NCBI GenBank assembly: GCA_021604645.1 | Contig: BQJJ01000004.1 | Coordinates: forward strand, 186,001 to 250,000 | Direction: 5' to 3' | DNA from: Methyloligella sp. | GTDB lineage: Bacteria > Pseudomonadota > Alphaproteobacteria > Rhizobiales > HXMU1428-3 | DNA length: 64,000 nucleotides | In this document: positions 36,872 to 46,410 of the stretch, in pieces | How positions within the stretch are numbered: the first letter of the stretch is position 1 | Layout: each line of letters starts with the position of its first letter | The notes under the pieces: generated by a model | The model's database searches: none | What the model was told of the DNA's origin: nothing | The model's input: the letters and a program-made list of their open reading frames with translations, nothing else | Position numbers and translations under genes: made by a program

Positions 36872-37621
36872 TTATAGTACTCCTGCTTCATTTTTAAGTT
36901 TGTCGACAAGTTCTGCTACCGTTTCAACCTTAACACCCGCTTCGCGTGCTGCTGGTTCTGTTGTTGTTACGATTGAATGGCGTGTTGCTGTGTCGACGCC
37001 GTATGAGCCGAGCTCTTTTTCTTCAAGAGGCTTTTTCTTTGCTTTCATGATATTTGGCAAAGAGGCGTATCTTGGTTCGTTCAAGCGTAGGTCTGTTGTA
37101 ACAATCGCTGGTAAATTCAGTGAAACCGTTTGAAGGCCACCATCAATTTCGCGGGTTACAATTGCTTTTTCACCCTCTAGCTCAAGCTTGTAAGCAAATG
37201 TGCCTTGAGGCCAGCCTAAGAGTGCGGCTAACATTTGGCCTGTTTGGTTGCAATCATCATCAATGGCTTGCTTGCCAAGTAGAACAAGGCCTGGGTTCTC
37301 TTCTTCTACAACGGCTTTTAGCAATTTCGCGGCTGCAAGAGGCTCAATCACTTCATCGCATACGATGTGGATGGCTCTATCTGCGCCCATTGCAAGGGCT
37401 GTGCGGAGAGTTTCCTGAGTTTTTTTGGTGCCAATTGAAACTGTAATAATTTCTTCGGCTTTGCCGGCTTCTTTTAGACGAACAGCTTCTTCAACTGCGA
37501 TTTCGTCAAAAGGGTTCATGGACATTTTAACGTTTGCCAGGTCGACACCAGATCCATCTGATTTCACACGGATCTTAACATTGTAATCTACGACCCGTTT
37601 TATCGGAACTAGGATCTTCAT
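36872..37621 (-). CDS. etfB: Electron transfer flavoprotein subunit beta
   Basis: 249 residues, the standard length. [18 protein letters not shown] at the start, then [43 protein letters not shown], and [29 protein letters not shown], the ETF-beta signature. It is translationally coupled to etfA. GGAGGGCCAC lies upstream of the ATG. Confidence 0.97.
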   Translation of the reverse strand: MKILVPIKRVVDYNVKIRVKSDGSGVDLANVKMSMNPFDEIAVEEAVRLKEAGKAEEIITVSIGTKKTQETLRTALAMGADRAIHIVCDEVIEPLAAAKLLKAVVEEENPGLVLLGKQAIDDDCNQTGQMLAALLGWPQGTFAYKLELEGEKAIVTREIDGGLQTVSLNLPAIVTTDLRLNEPRYASLPNIMKAKKKPLEEKELGSYGVDTATRHSIVTTTEPAAREAGVKVETVAELVDKLKNEAGVL

Positions 37622-37645
37622 TTATGTGGCCCTCCACTTGTTTCT

Positions 37646-37711
37646 GTTTCAGATGCTCTTATTTAGCGTGACTTCAGGTTGCCCACTAGCAACCGGCACA
37701 AGCATCCACCT
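37646..37711 (+). repeat. Family B hairpin nested inside another family B hairpin
   Basis: The outer unit TTCAGATGC (37649-37657) finds its partner GCATCC only at 37703-37708. Between them lies a complete inner unit, GTGACTTCA then GGTTGC/GCAACC then GGCAC, with loop CCACTA. The outer 5' half stops at a CTCTTATTTAG sequence, like other interrupted units. The rest of gap 37712-37970 shows no gene. Confidence 0.65.
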
Positions 37712-37970
37712 GGTTTGTTGGGATATACTTTAACTTTCAAAAGCCAATAGCTGATAAAAATTGCTGAAAGATTTCAAGCAGCAATTTTTTTCAATTGCTT
37801 CCAGAATAATCGAGCGTGTTCAGCGTATCCTTTTGTTGGAAATTAGTCAGACGGAACCTAACTGCCATAAAATAGGCTGTCAATAGAGTTGCAGAGCCCT
37901 CTGGTCTAAGGTTCAAGATGTACAAGTCTAATGTTCAAAAAGATCAGGCCTAACGCTCAGGTCAATAAAG

Positions 37971-38678
37971 TTAATTTCGCTCAAATAAGGGAACATCTCT
38001 GCGTTTCATGAATACAACCAGGACAATACCGGCTAAAAATCCACCAATATGGGCCCACCAGGCGGTATTTCCGCCATCCATATATACGATATGGAAGATT
38101 TGAAAAACAAACCAAGCCAAAATGGCGATGGCTGCATTGACTGGTAATGGAATATTACCCAAGACAAGGACCCATAGTTTAACTTTTGGATGTAGCATCA
38201 AATAAGCGGCGATTACCCCTGCGACTGCACCAGAAGCGCCTATGAGCGGGATTTCAGAATTTGGAGCCATTAATGAATGAACATAACCAGCTATAATACC
38301 GCAAAGAAGATAGAAAATAAGAAATGTGAAATGCCCCATTGCGTCTTCAATGTTATCTCCAAAAACCCATAAAAACAACATGTTACCACCCAGGTGCAAC
38401 CAACCGCCATGAAGGAACATGTAAGAGATTAGTGTGATTTTTTCCGAGATTGGGAGAAAATCAAATTTTTCACCTGGTATATTGGGGCCGATTAGGCCTT
38501 CAGGTAATAATTCACTTGGAACGACAGCAAAACTCGCCATGGCGGCTTCGTTAATTGGGTAGACAATTCCTGATTGGAACATGACAAAGATTACAACGTT
38601 TGCAACGATGATCAGTATTGTCATGAATTGAAATTTAATGTGCTCTAGTGGATTGGTATCATGTAGGGGGACAAACAC
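37971..38678 (-). CDS. Rhomboid-family intramembrane serine protease
   Basis: 235 residues with about six TM segments. The catalytic dyad is Ser149 in GASGAVAG and His210 in WWAHIGGFLAG; the oxyanion residues H95 and N99 are in WLHLGGNMLFLW, and Glu/Asp follow in FGDNIEDAMGH. It cleaves membrane proteins within the bilayer; substrates are unknown. It lies upstream of the etf genes on the same strand, but a long gap with repeats separates them. Confidence 0.93.
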   Translation of the reverse strand: MFVPLHDTNPLEHIKFQFMTILIIVANVVIFVMFQSGIVYPINEAAMASFAVVPSELLPEGLIGPNIPGEKFDFLPISEKITLISYMFLHGGWLHLGGNMLFLWVFGDNIEDAMGHFTFLIFYLLCGIIAGYVHSLMAPNSEIPLIGASGAVAGVIAAYLMLHPKVKLWVLVLGNIPLPVNAAIAILAWFVFQIFHIVYMDGGNTAWWAHIGGFLAGIVLVVFMKRRDVPLFERN

Positions 38679-38917
38679 TTGGCTAACCTCTTATTTGGGC
38701 CCGTTTTCAGGGTCTGTTTTTAGGTCACTGGCGCTTTTGCTCTGACCCTACTGCACTAAATTAGCTGAAATTCCAATATTTTCTTAGCCAATATACTACG
38801 GAATTCTTACCCATAATGGATGTTTTGACCACTAAATTTTCTCAAAAAGTTTCTCACAAGGGATGAGATGGGGTAATTAAGTCAACTTTTGAGGGATTGA
38901 ACGGGGTGCTGGCCCCG

Positions 38918-39517
38918 TTAACTGCGGTTTTGTCCGGGGGTCCAAAGGATATCTGTTTTGCCCTTATCGTTGACATATCTGCTCATAACAAAGAGTAGAT
39001 CTGATAAGCGATTGATATATTGCAGAGCTTCTGTTGAGACGATTTCATTTTCTGTTTCACTCAGTTCGACCATAAGTCGTTCGGCTCGTCTTGAAACTGT
39101 TCGTGCCAAATGTAGGTAGGCAGCCAGCGCTGTACCGCCGGGAAGAACGAAGGAGCGTAATGGTTCTAGTTCTTCATTTAGTTGGTCAATTTCATTTTCC
39201 AAGCGTGTAACTTGTTCTGCTGTAATGCGCAATGGAGGGTATTCAGGTTCTGGAGCTCCGGGTATTTCAGGAGTTGCAAGGTCTGCTCCTAAGTCAAATA
39301 AGTCATTTTGGATCCGGAGTATCATCGCTTTTAGGTCATCATATTTTTCATCAGATGGCTCTAGAGCAATGATAGCAAGACCAAGGGCTGCGTTTGTTTC
39401 GTCGACCGTGCCATAGCTTGCAATTCGAATATTGTGTTTTGCTACACGATCACCAGAGGCTAGACCTGTTGTGCCTTTGTCACCCGTTTTTGTGTAGATT
39501 TTATTGAGTTTTACCAT
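38918..39517 (-). CDS. Cob(I)alamin adenosyltransferase, PduO type
   Basis: 199 residues. KIYTKTGDKGTTGLASGDRVAKH at the start is the ATP-binding signature of PduO-type ATP:cob(I)alamin adenosyltransferases; VDETNAALG and FVLPGGT, then ARTVSRRAERLMV, are also conserved. It makes adenosylcobalamin, the cofactor of methylmalonyl-CoA mutase and relatives. It is one of three cobalamin-related loci in the window, with bluB and cbiM. A GC-rich hairpin AACGGGG/CCCCGTT overlaps the stop. Confidence 0.94.
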   Translation of the reverse strand: MVKLNKIYTKTGDKGTTGLASGDRVAKHNIRIASYGTVDETNAALGLAIIALEPSDEKYDDLKAMILRIQNDLFDLGADLATPEIPGAPEPEYPPLRITAEQVTRLENEIDQLNEELEPLRSFVLPGGTALAAYLHLARTVSRRAERLMVELSETENEIVSTEALQYINRLSDLLFVMSRYVNDKGKTDILWTPGQNRS

Positions 39518-39658
39518 TTGAAATTAGCCATTCGATTTTTTGAGCGAGATTTGCATATGAGAAGTGGCGACACTTTTTAGTATGCCGTTTTTCGGTTTCT
39601 CTTTAGTTTTTGGTTATTACTTTTTATGCCGTGAATTTAGCAGGGCTTGAAAGGAATT

Positions 39659-39847
39659 TTAGGCATCCATGAAAATGACAGTCATTAAGATGCAAACTGC
39701 TACGAATTGTAGACCGACACGCCATCGCATGAGCCTTTGACTTAAATTTGGGTTGGTGCCTCGCATCATATTCCACAGTCCCAGGCATAGAACTATAAAG
39801 ACTAAAACAACAGCAATTGGTGCGACCATGTAGGCTAGATTTTCCAT
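39659..39847 (-). CDS. HIG1-domain (twin transmembrane) small protein
   Basis: 62 residues with two hydrophobic helices (about 7-28 and 43-60) separated by a short basic segment (MMRGTNPNLSQRLMRWRVGLQ), the layout of the hypoxia-induced HIG_1_N domain, related to cytochrome oxidase assembly factors Rcf1/HIGD. It is found next to the PduO gene and etf cluster in related genomes. There is no direct evidence of function here. Confidence 0.85.
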   Translation of the reverse strand: MENLAYMVAPIAVVLVFIVLCLGLWNMMRGTNPNLSQRLMRWRVGLQFVAVCILMTVIFMDA

Positions 39848-39921
39848 ATTCTTCTATCTTCTAAAACTCATAGTTGGTTGGGCTTTGATACAAAATTTTC
39901 CATCCGGATTGTTCGATAAAA

Positions 39922-40746
39922 TCAATTGTTTATCAGTATTTTATCTATCATTTTGGTTGGTAAAAAACGTTTTGCATAGGCCAATACATATGTTGGCACA
40001 GTTACATAATAACGGATTTTTGGGTTTTTGCTAGTGAGGGCGTGGATTAGCTTATCAACGACAACATCTGGTTCTAATTTAAACTTGTCTGTACCGCCTT
40101 TTTTCATAGCGGCTATCCTTTTTCTGTAACTTTCTTTATGAGGAGAATTTTCTGTATCGATATTCTCTTCATAGGCCTTTAAGCATCTAGGGACAAATTC
40201 TGTTCTGATGGGGCCAGGTTCTATGATGGCGACTTTTATGTTCGTTTCTCTTAGTTCTTGGCGCATTGCATCTGATAGAGCTTCAACGGCATATTTAGAG
40301 GCGTTATATGCCCCTCTGTAATGGGCGCTAACAAAGCCGAAGATGCTTGAGCATTGGACAATGCGACCTTCATTATTTTCACGCATAGCTGGTATTAACT
40401 GTCTTGTAAGATCGTGCCAGCCAAAAAAATTGGTTTCAAATTGCTCTCTTAATACCTCTGTTGGTAAATCTTCTACAGCGCCTGGCTGACCATAGGCTCC
40501 ATTGTTAAAAAGAGCGAAGAGTTTACCATCTGTTTGTTTTAAAACTTCATCAGCAACCGTTTTGATTGAGGCCTCATCTCGATAATCCATATAAAGAGCT
40601 GTGACACCGAGGTCTTCTTCAAGCATTTTCAAGTCTTCAGGCTTTCGCGCAGTTGCGAAAACCTGCCATCCTTTTTCGTTGAGAATTTTTGCAGCGCATC
40701 TACCGATGCCAGTAGAGCAGCCGGTTATGAGAATTGATTTGGTCAT
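39922..40746 (-). CDS. Short-chain dehydrogenase/reductase
   Basis: 274 residues, classical SDR fold: ITGCSTGIGRCAAKIL (cofactor, about 7-22), NNGAYGQPGAV in place of NNAG, catalytic Ser in CSSIFGFVS and YNASK (Tyr/Lys). The C-terminal half is longer than in FabG-like SDRs and carries a hydrophobic stretch near the end (VPTYVLAYAKRFLP), like retinol-dehydrogenase or steroid-type SDRs. Substrate unknown. A decayed family B 5' half lies just upstream (about 40773-40800). Confidence 0.88.
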   Translation of the reverse strand: MTKSILITGCSTGIGRCAAKILNEKGWQVFATARKPEDLKMLEEDLGVTALYMDYRDEASIKTVADEVLKQTDGKLFALFNNGAYGQPGAVEDLPTEVLREQFETNFFGWHDLTRQLIPAMRENNEGRIVQCSSIFGFVSAHYRGAYNASKYAVEALSDAMRQELRETNIKVAIIEPGPIRTEFVPRCLKAYEENIDTENSPHKESYRKRIAAMKKGGTDKFKLEPDVVVDKLIHALTSKNPKIRYYVTVPTYVLAYAKRFLPTKMIDKILINN

Positions 40747-40809
40747 GAAAATGAGCTTTTTTTGAATGTTTATGTTTGCGCTTTAGATTGCCCAGTTGTT
40801 GTAATTGGG

Positions 40810-41250
40810 TTATTTAGTTGAGAAGCGGGCAAATTCTTTGTTGCCTTCTTTATAGAGAACGAGTTCTTCACCTTCAAATTTATAGGTTTTTACTTGCTCT
40901 AAACCTTCGGTATAGGTTTGTTCGATGGCCATTTTATTACCGACATTGCAGATCACTTGTGTAATGCCAATGCGGAAGAAATGAATGGTTTGATCTTTTC
41001 CTAATGAGTAAACGCCATCATAGATGTTGCAGGTGGATTGGCCTTCAATGCTGCCGTTTAAAAACTTGATAAACCCTAAATGAAGTTGTTTGTAAGTTTC
41101 TTTTTCATCTTTACTAATGGACTGAATGATCCATTTTTTATCTTCTAGCTTCTTTTTATTTTCTATTGACGTTGTTTCTGCAGCTAATGTGAGCGGCAGA
41201 ACGCTGATTGAAATGACAAAAAAGATAGTTTTCATTATGAATTTGAACAT
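40810..41250 (-). CDS. Secreted META-domain protein (HslJ-like)
   Basis: 146 residues. A Sec signal peptide (MKTIFFVISISVLPLTLA region, cleavage after AA near 24) is followed by a META-like domain: EDKKWIIQSI, GSIEGQSTCNIYDGVYSLG and ITQVICNVGNKMAIEQTYTEGLEQVKTYKFEGEELVLY, with the two Cys of the CNxYxG and xxxC motifs. META proteins such as HslJ are linked to stress or drug tolerance, with no known reaction. AGGAG precedes the ATG at 41250 by about 6 bp. The divergent gap to 41543 (about 290 bp) shows no gene or repeat. Confidence 0.75.
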   Translation of the reverse strand: MFKFIMKTIFFVISISVLPLTLAAETTSIENKKKLEDKKWIIQSISKDEKETYKQLHLGFIKFLNGSIEGQSTCNIYDGVYSLGKDQTIHFFRIGITQVICNVGNKMAIEQTYTEGLEQVKTYKFEGEELVLYKEGNKEFARFSTK

Positions 41251-41542
41251 TCACAGCTCCTGGATCAGTCGTTTGTTTTCTTTAAAAATGATAAGCATCT
41301 TTTAATAGTGTTAGTCAATTTAGATGGTGAATTTTAGGCTTGTTGTGGTTTGATTTTTCTTTTTAAGACCAATCATTTGTTTGATTTAAACTTTTTATGT
41401 CTAGAAAGTTGGTTTTTCTTCACATTGTTATAAATTTCGTGGTTTATCTGCTAACAATATCTGGGATTGGTTTTGTTTGGGAGAATTCAAACGTTTCGGG
41501 GATGATGGCGTTTGGATTTAGGACTACTAAATTGGGGGTATT

Positions 41543-42448
41543 ATGCTGGTTTCTTATGTTGTGACTTTTTATAATAAGTTTGAATTTATTTCCTCACTGA
41601 TTAGCAGCATTGAAACTCAAGAGGGAAACTTTGAAAAGCAACTTATCATTGCTGATGATTGTTCTGAAGAGCGAGAGCTTGCACAGCTTAAAGCTTTTGT
41701 TGCGGCATATGATTTGTTTCCGATAAAAATTATTTCTTCTTCTCAAAATACAGGGCCAGCTCAATGTTTTAATCGTGGTTTAGAAGCGGTTGACGGCGGC
41801 GTGGTTATTGCCATTGATGCTGATGATGTTTTTGTACCATCAGCGACATCTTATTATCTTGAGCAGATGCAGTCTCATTCGGCCGATTTTATTTATGGCA
41901 GGCGCCGGAAGTGTGGCCATAAAAAAAATGATAAAACTGAATTTGAAGTGATTGATGATCCTTTGGATTATGTGATTAAAAATAATATTGTTCATATGTG
42001 TTTTGCAGCCAAAACAGAGGTGCTGCGCCGTGTTGGTGGGGCTGATCCTCGGTTGTTTATTCAGGATCAATCGCTTCCTTTGCGATTGGCGTCTGGCGCG
42101 AAACGTATGGTGCGTTCTGAAGTGGTGACTGTTTATATTAATAGTGATGAGGATGGATTATCTAAAAATGTTGCGCAGCAACATTATGATCGATTTTGGA
42201 TGGTGATGAATTTTTTAGATGATCATTCAGGTCTGTCACAATCTGTTCGCTCTGGGTTAAAGGATATTGCTCGGTCCTCTCTTTGGAAGATGGATCGTGA
42301 TAAGGGTGCGTTGAAGTTATCATCTCCGCATTTTTGGACTTATATTTTAGGCCGATTGTTTGGTGTAAGTCCGACTATCAACAAATTAAAACTTGCAGCC
42401 GAAGAAGTGTTTAAAGGAGAAAATATTCGGCGGGTTGGCCATGAATAG
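41543..42448 (+). CDS. Glycosyltransferase family 2 protein
   Basis: 301 residues. GT-A fold: SYVVTFYNKFEFISSLISSI at the start, the nucleotide-binding IIADDCSEE (about 34-42), SQNTGPAQCFNRGLEA, and the metal-binding IDADDVFVP (about 93-101). Donor and acceptor are unknown. The next gene overlaps its end by 8 bp, forming a two-gene glycosyltransferase operon, perhaps for a surface polysaccharide. Confidence 0.9.
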   Translation: MLVSYVVTFYNKFEFISSLISSIETQEGNFEKQLIIADDCSEERELAQLKAFVAAYDLFPIKIISSSQNTGPAQCFNRGLEAVDGGVVIAIDADDVFVPSATSYYLEQMQSHSADFIYGRRRKCGHKKNDKTEFEVIDDPLDYVIKNNIVHMCFAAKTEVLRRVGGADPRLFIQDQSLPLRLASGAKRMVRSEVVTVYINSDEDGLSKNVAQQHYDRFWMVMNFLDDHSGLSQSVRSGLKDIARSSLWKMDRDKGALKLSSPHFWTYILGRLFGVSPTINKLKLAAEEVFKGENIRRVGHE

Positions 42449-43535
42449 GCAGGTACACTTTATGGGAAAGAAAATTGCAATAATTTTACCTTACCGAGCT
42501 AACTTCAATCCAGCCACTGCTGGGGGGCTTGAGATCGGTGTTTTTTATCAGAATAAATCGAGCACTTTTCTAGATGGTATCACAGTTTATGGCGGACCTC
42601 AGGACGCTCCGTATAGTGATGTGCCTTATAGATCTGTTCCGCTTGGTGCCTATCGGATGTTTGGAAAAAATGGTGGGTTGTCACGGGCGTTAAAAAATAT
42701 CTGGGATAAAGATCTACCGGATATGTTTGAGGTGCATAATCGGGCCACTGTTTTTATGAATTTGGTTTCCCTTGTGCCTGATATCCCATCCGTTCTTTAT
42801 TTGCATAATGTCCCGCAAACTATAAAGGGTCTAAAAACGGCCTCTGAGCGCGCGAGGGTTTTAGAAAAAGCTAGTGCGATTGTTTGCTGTAGCTCTTGGG
42901 TTAAACAGCGGTTTTGTGAAGGCTTAAGTGGTGATTTTTCCAAGCTGCATATTGTTGTTAATGGAGTGCCACGCCCTTGGGAGAAAAAACCGAAAAAAGA
43001 GAAATTAATTTTGTTTCCTAATCGTTTGATTAAAGATAAAGGGACGGAACTTTTTGCTGAAGCGCTTGCGCATGTTTTACCTCGTTATCCTGAATGGAGG
43101 TGCATGTTTGTTGGCGCTGGTGACCAGGATGTGCTCTCTAATCTTGATCGGATATTAAAACCGCTCGGGAGTAGGGCTGAAGTTCATGGGCTGATGCCCT
43201 ATGATGAAATTTTGGATTTATTTGCTCGCTCTTCCATTATTGGGGTTCCTGTTTTTTGTGATGAGGCATTTGGCCGGACGGCTGCAGAAGCTTTGGCTGC
43301 TGGTGCGGCTTTGATTGCGACCAACAAAGGAGGCTTGGATGATATATTGCAAAGAGCTGGAATTTGTGTGGAGCCAACCGTTGAAAGTATGGCAGACGCG
43401 CTTGAGTTATTGGTTGGCGAGAGGGAAGAGCTCATAAAAGAACAGGAAAAATCCTGGACAAATTTTGATTACAGCGTTGAGCAGTCAGCTTCACAGCTTG
43501 AAGCTGTTAGGGAACGGTTATTTGAAATTTCGTGA
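42441..43535 (+). CDS. Glycosyltransferase family 4 (GT-B fold)
   Basis: About 364 residues. The C-terminal GT4 domain is clear: LILFPNRLIKDKGTELFAEAL, MFVGAGDQD, VHGLMPYDEILDLFARSSIIGVP, and the EX7E-like CDEAFGRTAAEALAAGAALIATNKGGL. The start is not firm: ATG at 42441 overlaps the preceding GT2 gene and is favoured by coupling; ATG at 42462, with AGG upstream and a hydrophobic KKIAIILPYRA start, is a good alternative. Confidence 0.9.
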   Translation: MNRQVHFMGKKIAIILPYRANFNPATAGGLEIGVFYQNKSSTFLDGITVYGGPQDAPYSDVPYRSVPLGAYRMFGKNGGLSRALKNIWDKDLPDMFEVHNRATVFMNLVSLVPDIPSVLYLHNVPQTIKGLKTASERARVLEKASAIVCCSSWVKQRFCEGLSGDFSKLHIVVNGVPRPWEKKPKKEKLILFPNRLIKDKGTELFAEALAHVLPRYPEWRCMFVGAGDQDVLSNLDRILKPLGSRAEVHGLMPYDEILDLFARSSIIGVPVFCDEAFGRTAAEALAAGAALIATNKGGLDDILQRAGICVEPTVESMADALELLVGEREELIKEQEKSWTNFDYSVEQSASQLEAVRERLFEIS

Positions 43536-43699
43536 TTATTTATGTGCGGGACTTTTGGTTTTATCTATTGATTTTGTTTCTGAAGTTTCTTTAATAGACG
43601 ATTGATTTTATGTTTGTTTCATTTTATGCCACTTTTAAGGTGTTACCTCTTTTAAATGGCATCGATGGTTTTACGTTTTTAATAAATGGGGGATGAGTT

Positions 43700-44494
43700 A
43701 TGGAAGTTTTATTTACAGCTGAGGGGATGTTTACTCTCTTCATGCTTGTGGTGTTACAAGCTGTTCTAGGCTTTGATAATTTGCTTTATATTTCAATTGA
43801 ATCCAAGCGAGTTGAAGCCGATAAGCAAGCCTATGTTCGCCGACTTGGCGTTGGTCTTGCAATTATTCTACGGATTGTACTTTTATTTGTTATCCTCAAG
43901 GCTGTGAAAGCTTTGCAAGGAACAATCTTTAGTTTTGATATTCCAGAGATTGCGAAGGGTGCGATTAGTGGGCATTCCTTAATCGTTTTGTTTGGTGGCG
44001 CTTTTATTATTTATACTGCCATCAAAGAGATCACGCATCTATTGGTTGTGAATAATCTTGAAGATGAGAATGGTGGGCCGACCCGCTCTATTGCGAAATC
44101 AGTTTTCTTGATTGTTCTGATGAACCTTGTTTTCTCTTTTGATTCTATTTTGTCTGCTATGGCTCTTACAGATAGTTTTTGGATTATGGCTATAGCTATT
44201 GTGATTTCAGGTGTCCTGATGATTTGGTTGGCGGATCATGTAGCTGTTTTTCTTGAGAAGAACCGGATGTATGAAGTCTTGGGTCTGTTCATTTTGTTTA
44301 TTGTAGGCATTCTACTTGTTAGTGAAGGTGGGCATCTATCACATCTTGAGTTCTTTGGTCATCCAGTTGAAGCGATGTCTAAATCAACCTTCTATTTTGT
44401 TCTCTTTGTTCTTGTTGTTGTTGATGTGGTGCAGGGGCAGTATCAAAAGAAACTTATGCGAGCTGAGGCTCTTAAAAAATCTAAAGTCGCTTAG
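43700..44494 (+). CDS. TerC-family integral membrane protein
   Basis: 264 residues with about seven TM helices. TerC signatures with buried acidic residues are visible: LQAVLGFDNLLYISIESKRV near residue 20 and LMNLVFSFDSILSAMALT near 137, two related halves. Family members are implicated in manganese or other metal export and in tellurite resistance. No ter operon partner is adjacent. GGGGGA lies before the ATG, and a strong terminator follows 25 bp after the stop. Confidence 0.9.
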   Translation: MEVLFTAEGMFTLFMLVVLQAVLGFDNLLYISIESKRVEADKQAYVRRLGVGLAIILRIVLLFVILKAVKALQGTIFSFDIPEIAKGAISGHSLIVLFGGAFIIYTAIKEITHLLVVNNLEDENGGPTRSIAKSVFLIVLMNLVFSFDSILSAMALTDSFWIMAIAIVISGVLMIWLADHVAVFLEKNRMYEVLGLFILFIVGILLVSEGGHLSHLEFFGHPVEAMSKSTFYFVLFVLVVVDVVQGQYQKKLMRAEALKKSKVA

Positions 44495-44517
44495 GTTCTT
44501 TAATGTGAAGCTAAAAC

Positions 44518-44547
44518 TAAAGCCCGGAAATTGCTTTCCGGGCTTTA
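44518..44547. terminator. Bidirectional Rho-independent terminator
   Basis: A perfect 12-bp stem AAAGCCCGGAAA/TTTCCGGGCTTT with a TTGC loop, between the convergent terC and soluble chemoreceptor genes; short T-runs lie within the stem ends on both strands. Confidence 0.85.
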
Positions 44548-44574
44548 ATCATTTGGGGAATTTATCTGTTTATA

Positions 44575-46065
44575 TTATAGGGCTCTTACTTCGAGTAAGA
44601 ATTCGGCGACGCGCTCTTTTAAATTCTCTGCGTTGCCAGATAGATCTGTTGCTGCTGTTTCGACGGAGTTTGCAACTTGGCCAGATTGAGATGAGGCTTG
44701 AGATACACCTTCAATATTTTGAGCCACTTGCTGAGTTGCTGCTGATTGTTCTTCGACAGCCGCTGCAATGGTTGATGAAATTTCTGCAATTTCAGAAATA
44801 ATCTTTTTGATGGCTCCCATGGATTCAACAGTAGATTCTGTTGAGTTTTGGATTTCATCAATTTGTTGAGCTATATCTTGTGTGGCTTTTGATGTTTGGG
44901 AGGCAAGCTCTTTTACTTCAGAGGCAACAACCGCAAAGCCTTTGCCAGATTCGCCGGCTCTTGCTGCTTCAATCGTTGCGTTTAAGGCCAACAGATTGGT
45001 TTGGTCTGCGATCTCTTGAATGATGTTGACAACTTCACCAATTTTAACAGCTGCATGGCTCATGCCATTGATCAGGCTATCTGAATGTTCGGCAGCTTCA
45101 ACGGCATCATTTGCCACTTTGGTTGAAGAAGCAACTTGAACAGATATTTCAGTAATTGCATTTGATAATTCTGATGAGGCAGTTGAGACGCCATCAGCTT
45201 GGGTGTTTGTTTCTTCAGCTGCTGCTGAAAGCGTTGTGGCATTTTCTCGCATATCACCAGCTGAGGCTAAAACTTGCTCAACAACTGTAGCCACATTCTC
45301 TTCGAAGGTATCGGCCAGCTTGACTTGACTTGTTGCAACTGTCCAAGTGAGCATTGGTCCAACATATGTTCCATCATTATCTATAATTGCTGATGCAGAT
45401 AGATCTAGAGTTTCTTCGCCGAGTTTAATTTTTGTTCGATAGGGAAGATTATCTGCTGAAGCCAGGAGATTGCGCTGATGGGCTGGGTTTTTATGGAAGA
45501 CGTCAATGCAAGTGCCCTTTAGCTTATCTACCGGAACAGGTAATAAGCTTTGTAAGGGACGTAACGTATTTAGAGATGTTTCATTTATAAGTTCGATTTC
45601 AAGGGTGTCTTTGTTGGCGAACATAACATTAACGGGCATTTTATTGATCATTTGCTCGCGCAGCTTGTTTTCTTTTTCTGCCATGACTTTATCAGTTACG
45701 ACTGACCAAGATAGGACTGGGCCTACATATTTGCCATTTTCGTATATGGCTTCGACGTGTAGGTCTAGATATTCACCGCCAACTTCAATTTGCGTTGAGT
45801 GAGGAAGGTTATTTGGATTTTTCAGCATTTCCCTTTGGTGCTGAGGGTTTTTATGAAAAATATCGATGGATTGCCCCATGATATCTTCAGCTTTACAAGG
45901 GAGGACATGTTCGATTTTTTTTAGATTTTCAATTGTCGATTTGTTGATATAGACAATTTTGAAATCTTCCAGGTCACATCTCATAACGGATAGAGGAAGT
46001 GTTTCTACGATTGATTCAAATACTTTACTGGAATTGCCTTTAAATTTTTTTGACAAGGATTTCAT
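44575..46065 (-). CDS. Soluble methyl-accepting chemotaxis protein with tandem PAS-like domains
   Basis: 496 residues, with no membrane segment. Two homologous PAS-like units (about 18-130 and 140-250) share an IDxFHKNPxHQRxxL motif ([16 protein letters not shown] and [16 protein letters not shown]), then NLPxxT..LxLxxxAI and YVGPxLxW. The MCP signalling domain follows, with tip [34 protein letters not shown]. It is a cytoplasmic sensor, possibly of redox or energy state. No CheR-docking pentapeptide is seen. Gap 46066-46410 (345 bp) is AT-rich with no recognisable gene or repeat. Confidence 0.93.
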   Translation of the reverse strand: MKSLSKKFKGNSSKVFESIVETLPLSVMRCDLEDFKIVYINKSTIENLKKIEHVLPCKAEDIMGQSIDIFHKNPQHQREMLKNPNNLPHSTQIEVGGEYLDLHVEAIYENGKYVGPVLSWSVVTDKVMAEKENKLREQMINKMPVNVMFANKDTLEIELINETSLNTLRPLQSLLPVPVDKLKGTCIDVFHKNPAHQRNLLASADNLPYRTKIKLGEETLDLSASAIIDNDGTYVGPMLTWTVATSQVKLADTFEENVATVVEQVLASAGDMRENATTLSAAAEETNTQADGVSTASSELSNAITEISVQVASSTKVANDAVEAAEHSDSLINGMSHAAVKIGEVVNIIQEIADQTNLLALNATIEAARAGESGKGFAVVASEVKELASQTSKATQDIAQQIDEIQNSTESTVESMGAIKKIISEIAEISSTIAAAVEEQSAATQQVAQNIEGVSQASSQSGQVANSVETAATDLSGNAENLKERVAEFLLEVRAL

Positions 46066-46410
46066 CTTAATTTCCCCAGGACGTTATGTGATGTTTGCTC
46101 TCATTATCTTTATTCAATCACTAGAAACGAAATTTGGAGCTATCTATTAAACAGCTTGATTGTCTTCATCCTTAGGTTTTTAAGGTAAACTTTTGGTAAA
46201 GATTTTCAATCAAAGGTTTTAATTTCTTAGTAACAATACACTTTATTGGTGTTTTTTTTGGTTTGGTTACTATTTTTAAGTTATTTTTAGTTGCTTAATA
46301 GCACCAGTGTTGCTTTTGACATACTATTTCCACAGACTGGCCTTTTTGTTGCCGCCAAGTTTTTTGATCTTTCTTCAAGAAGAAAAGTAAGATTCTTTTA
46401 GGAGAGAATT

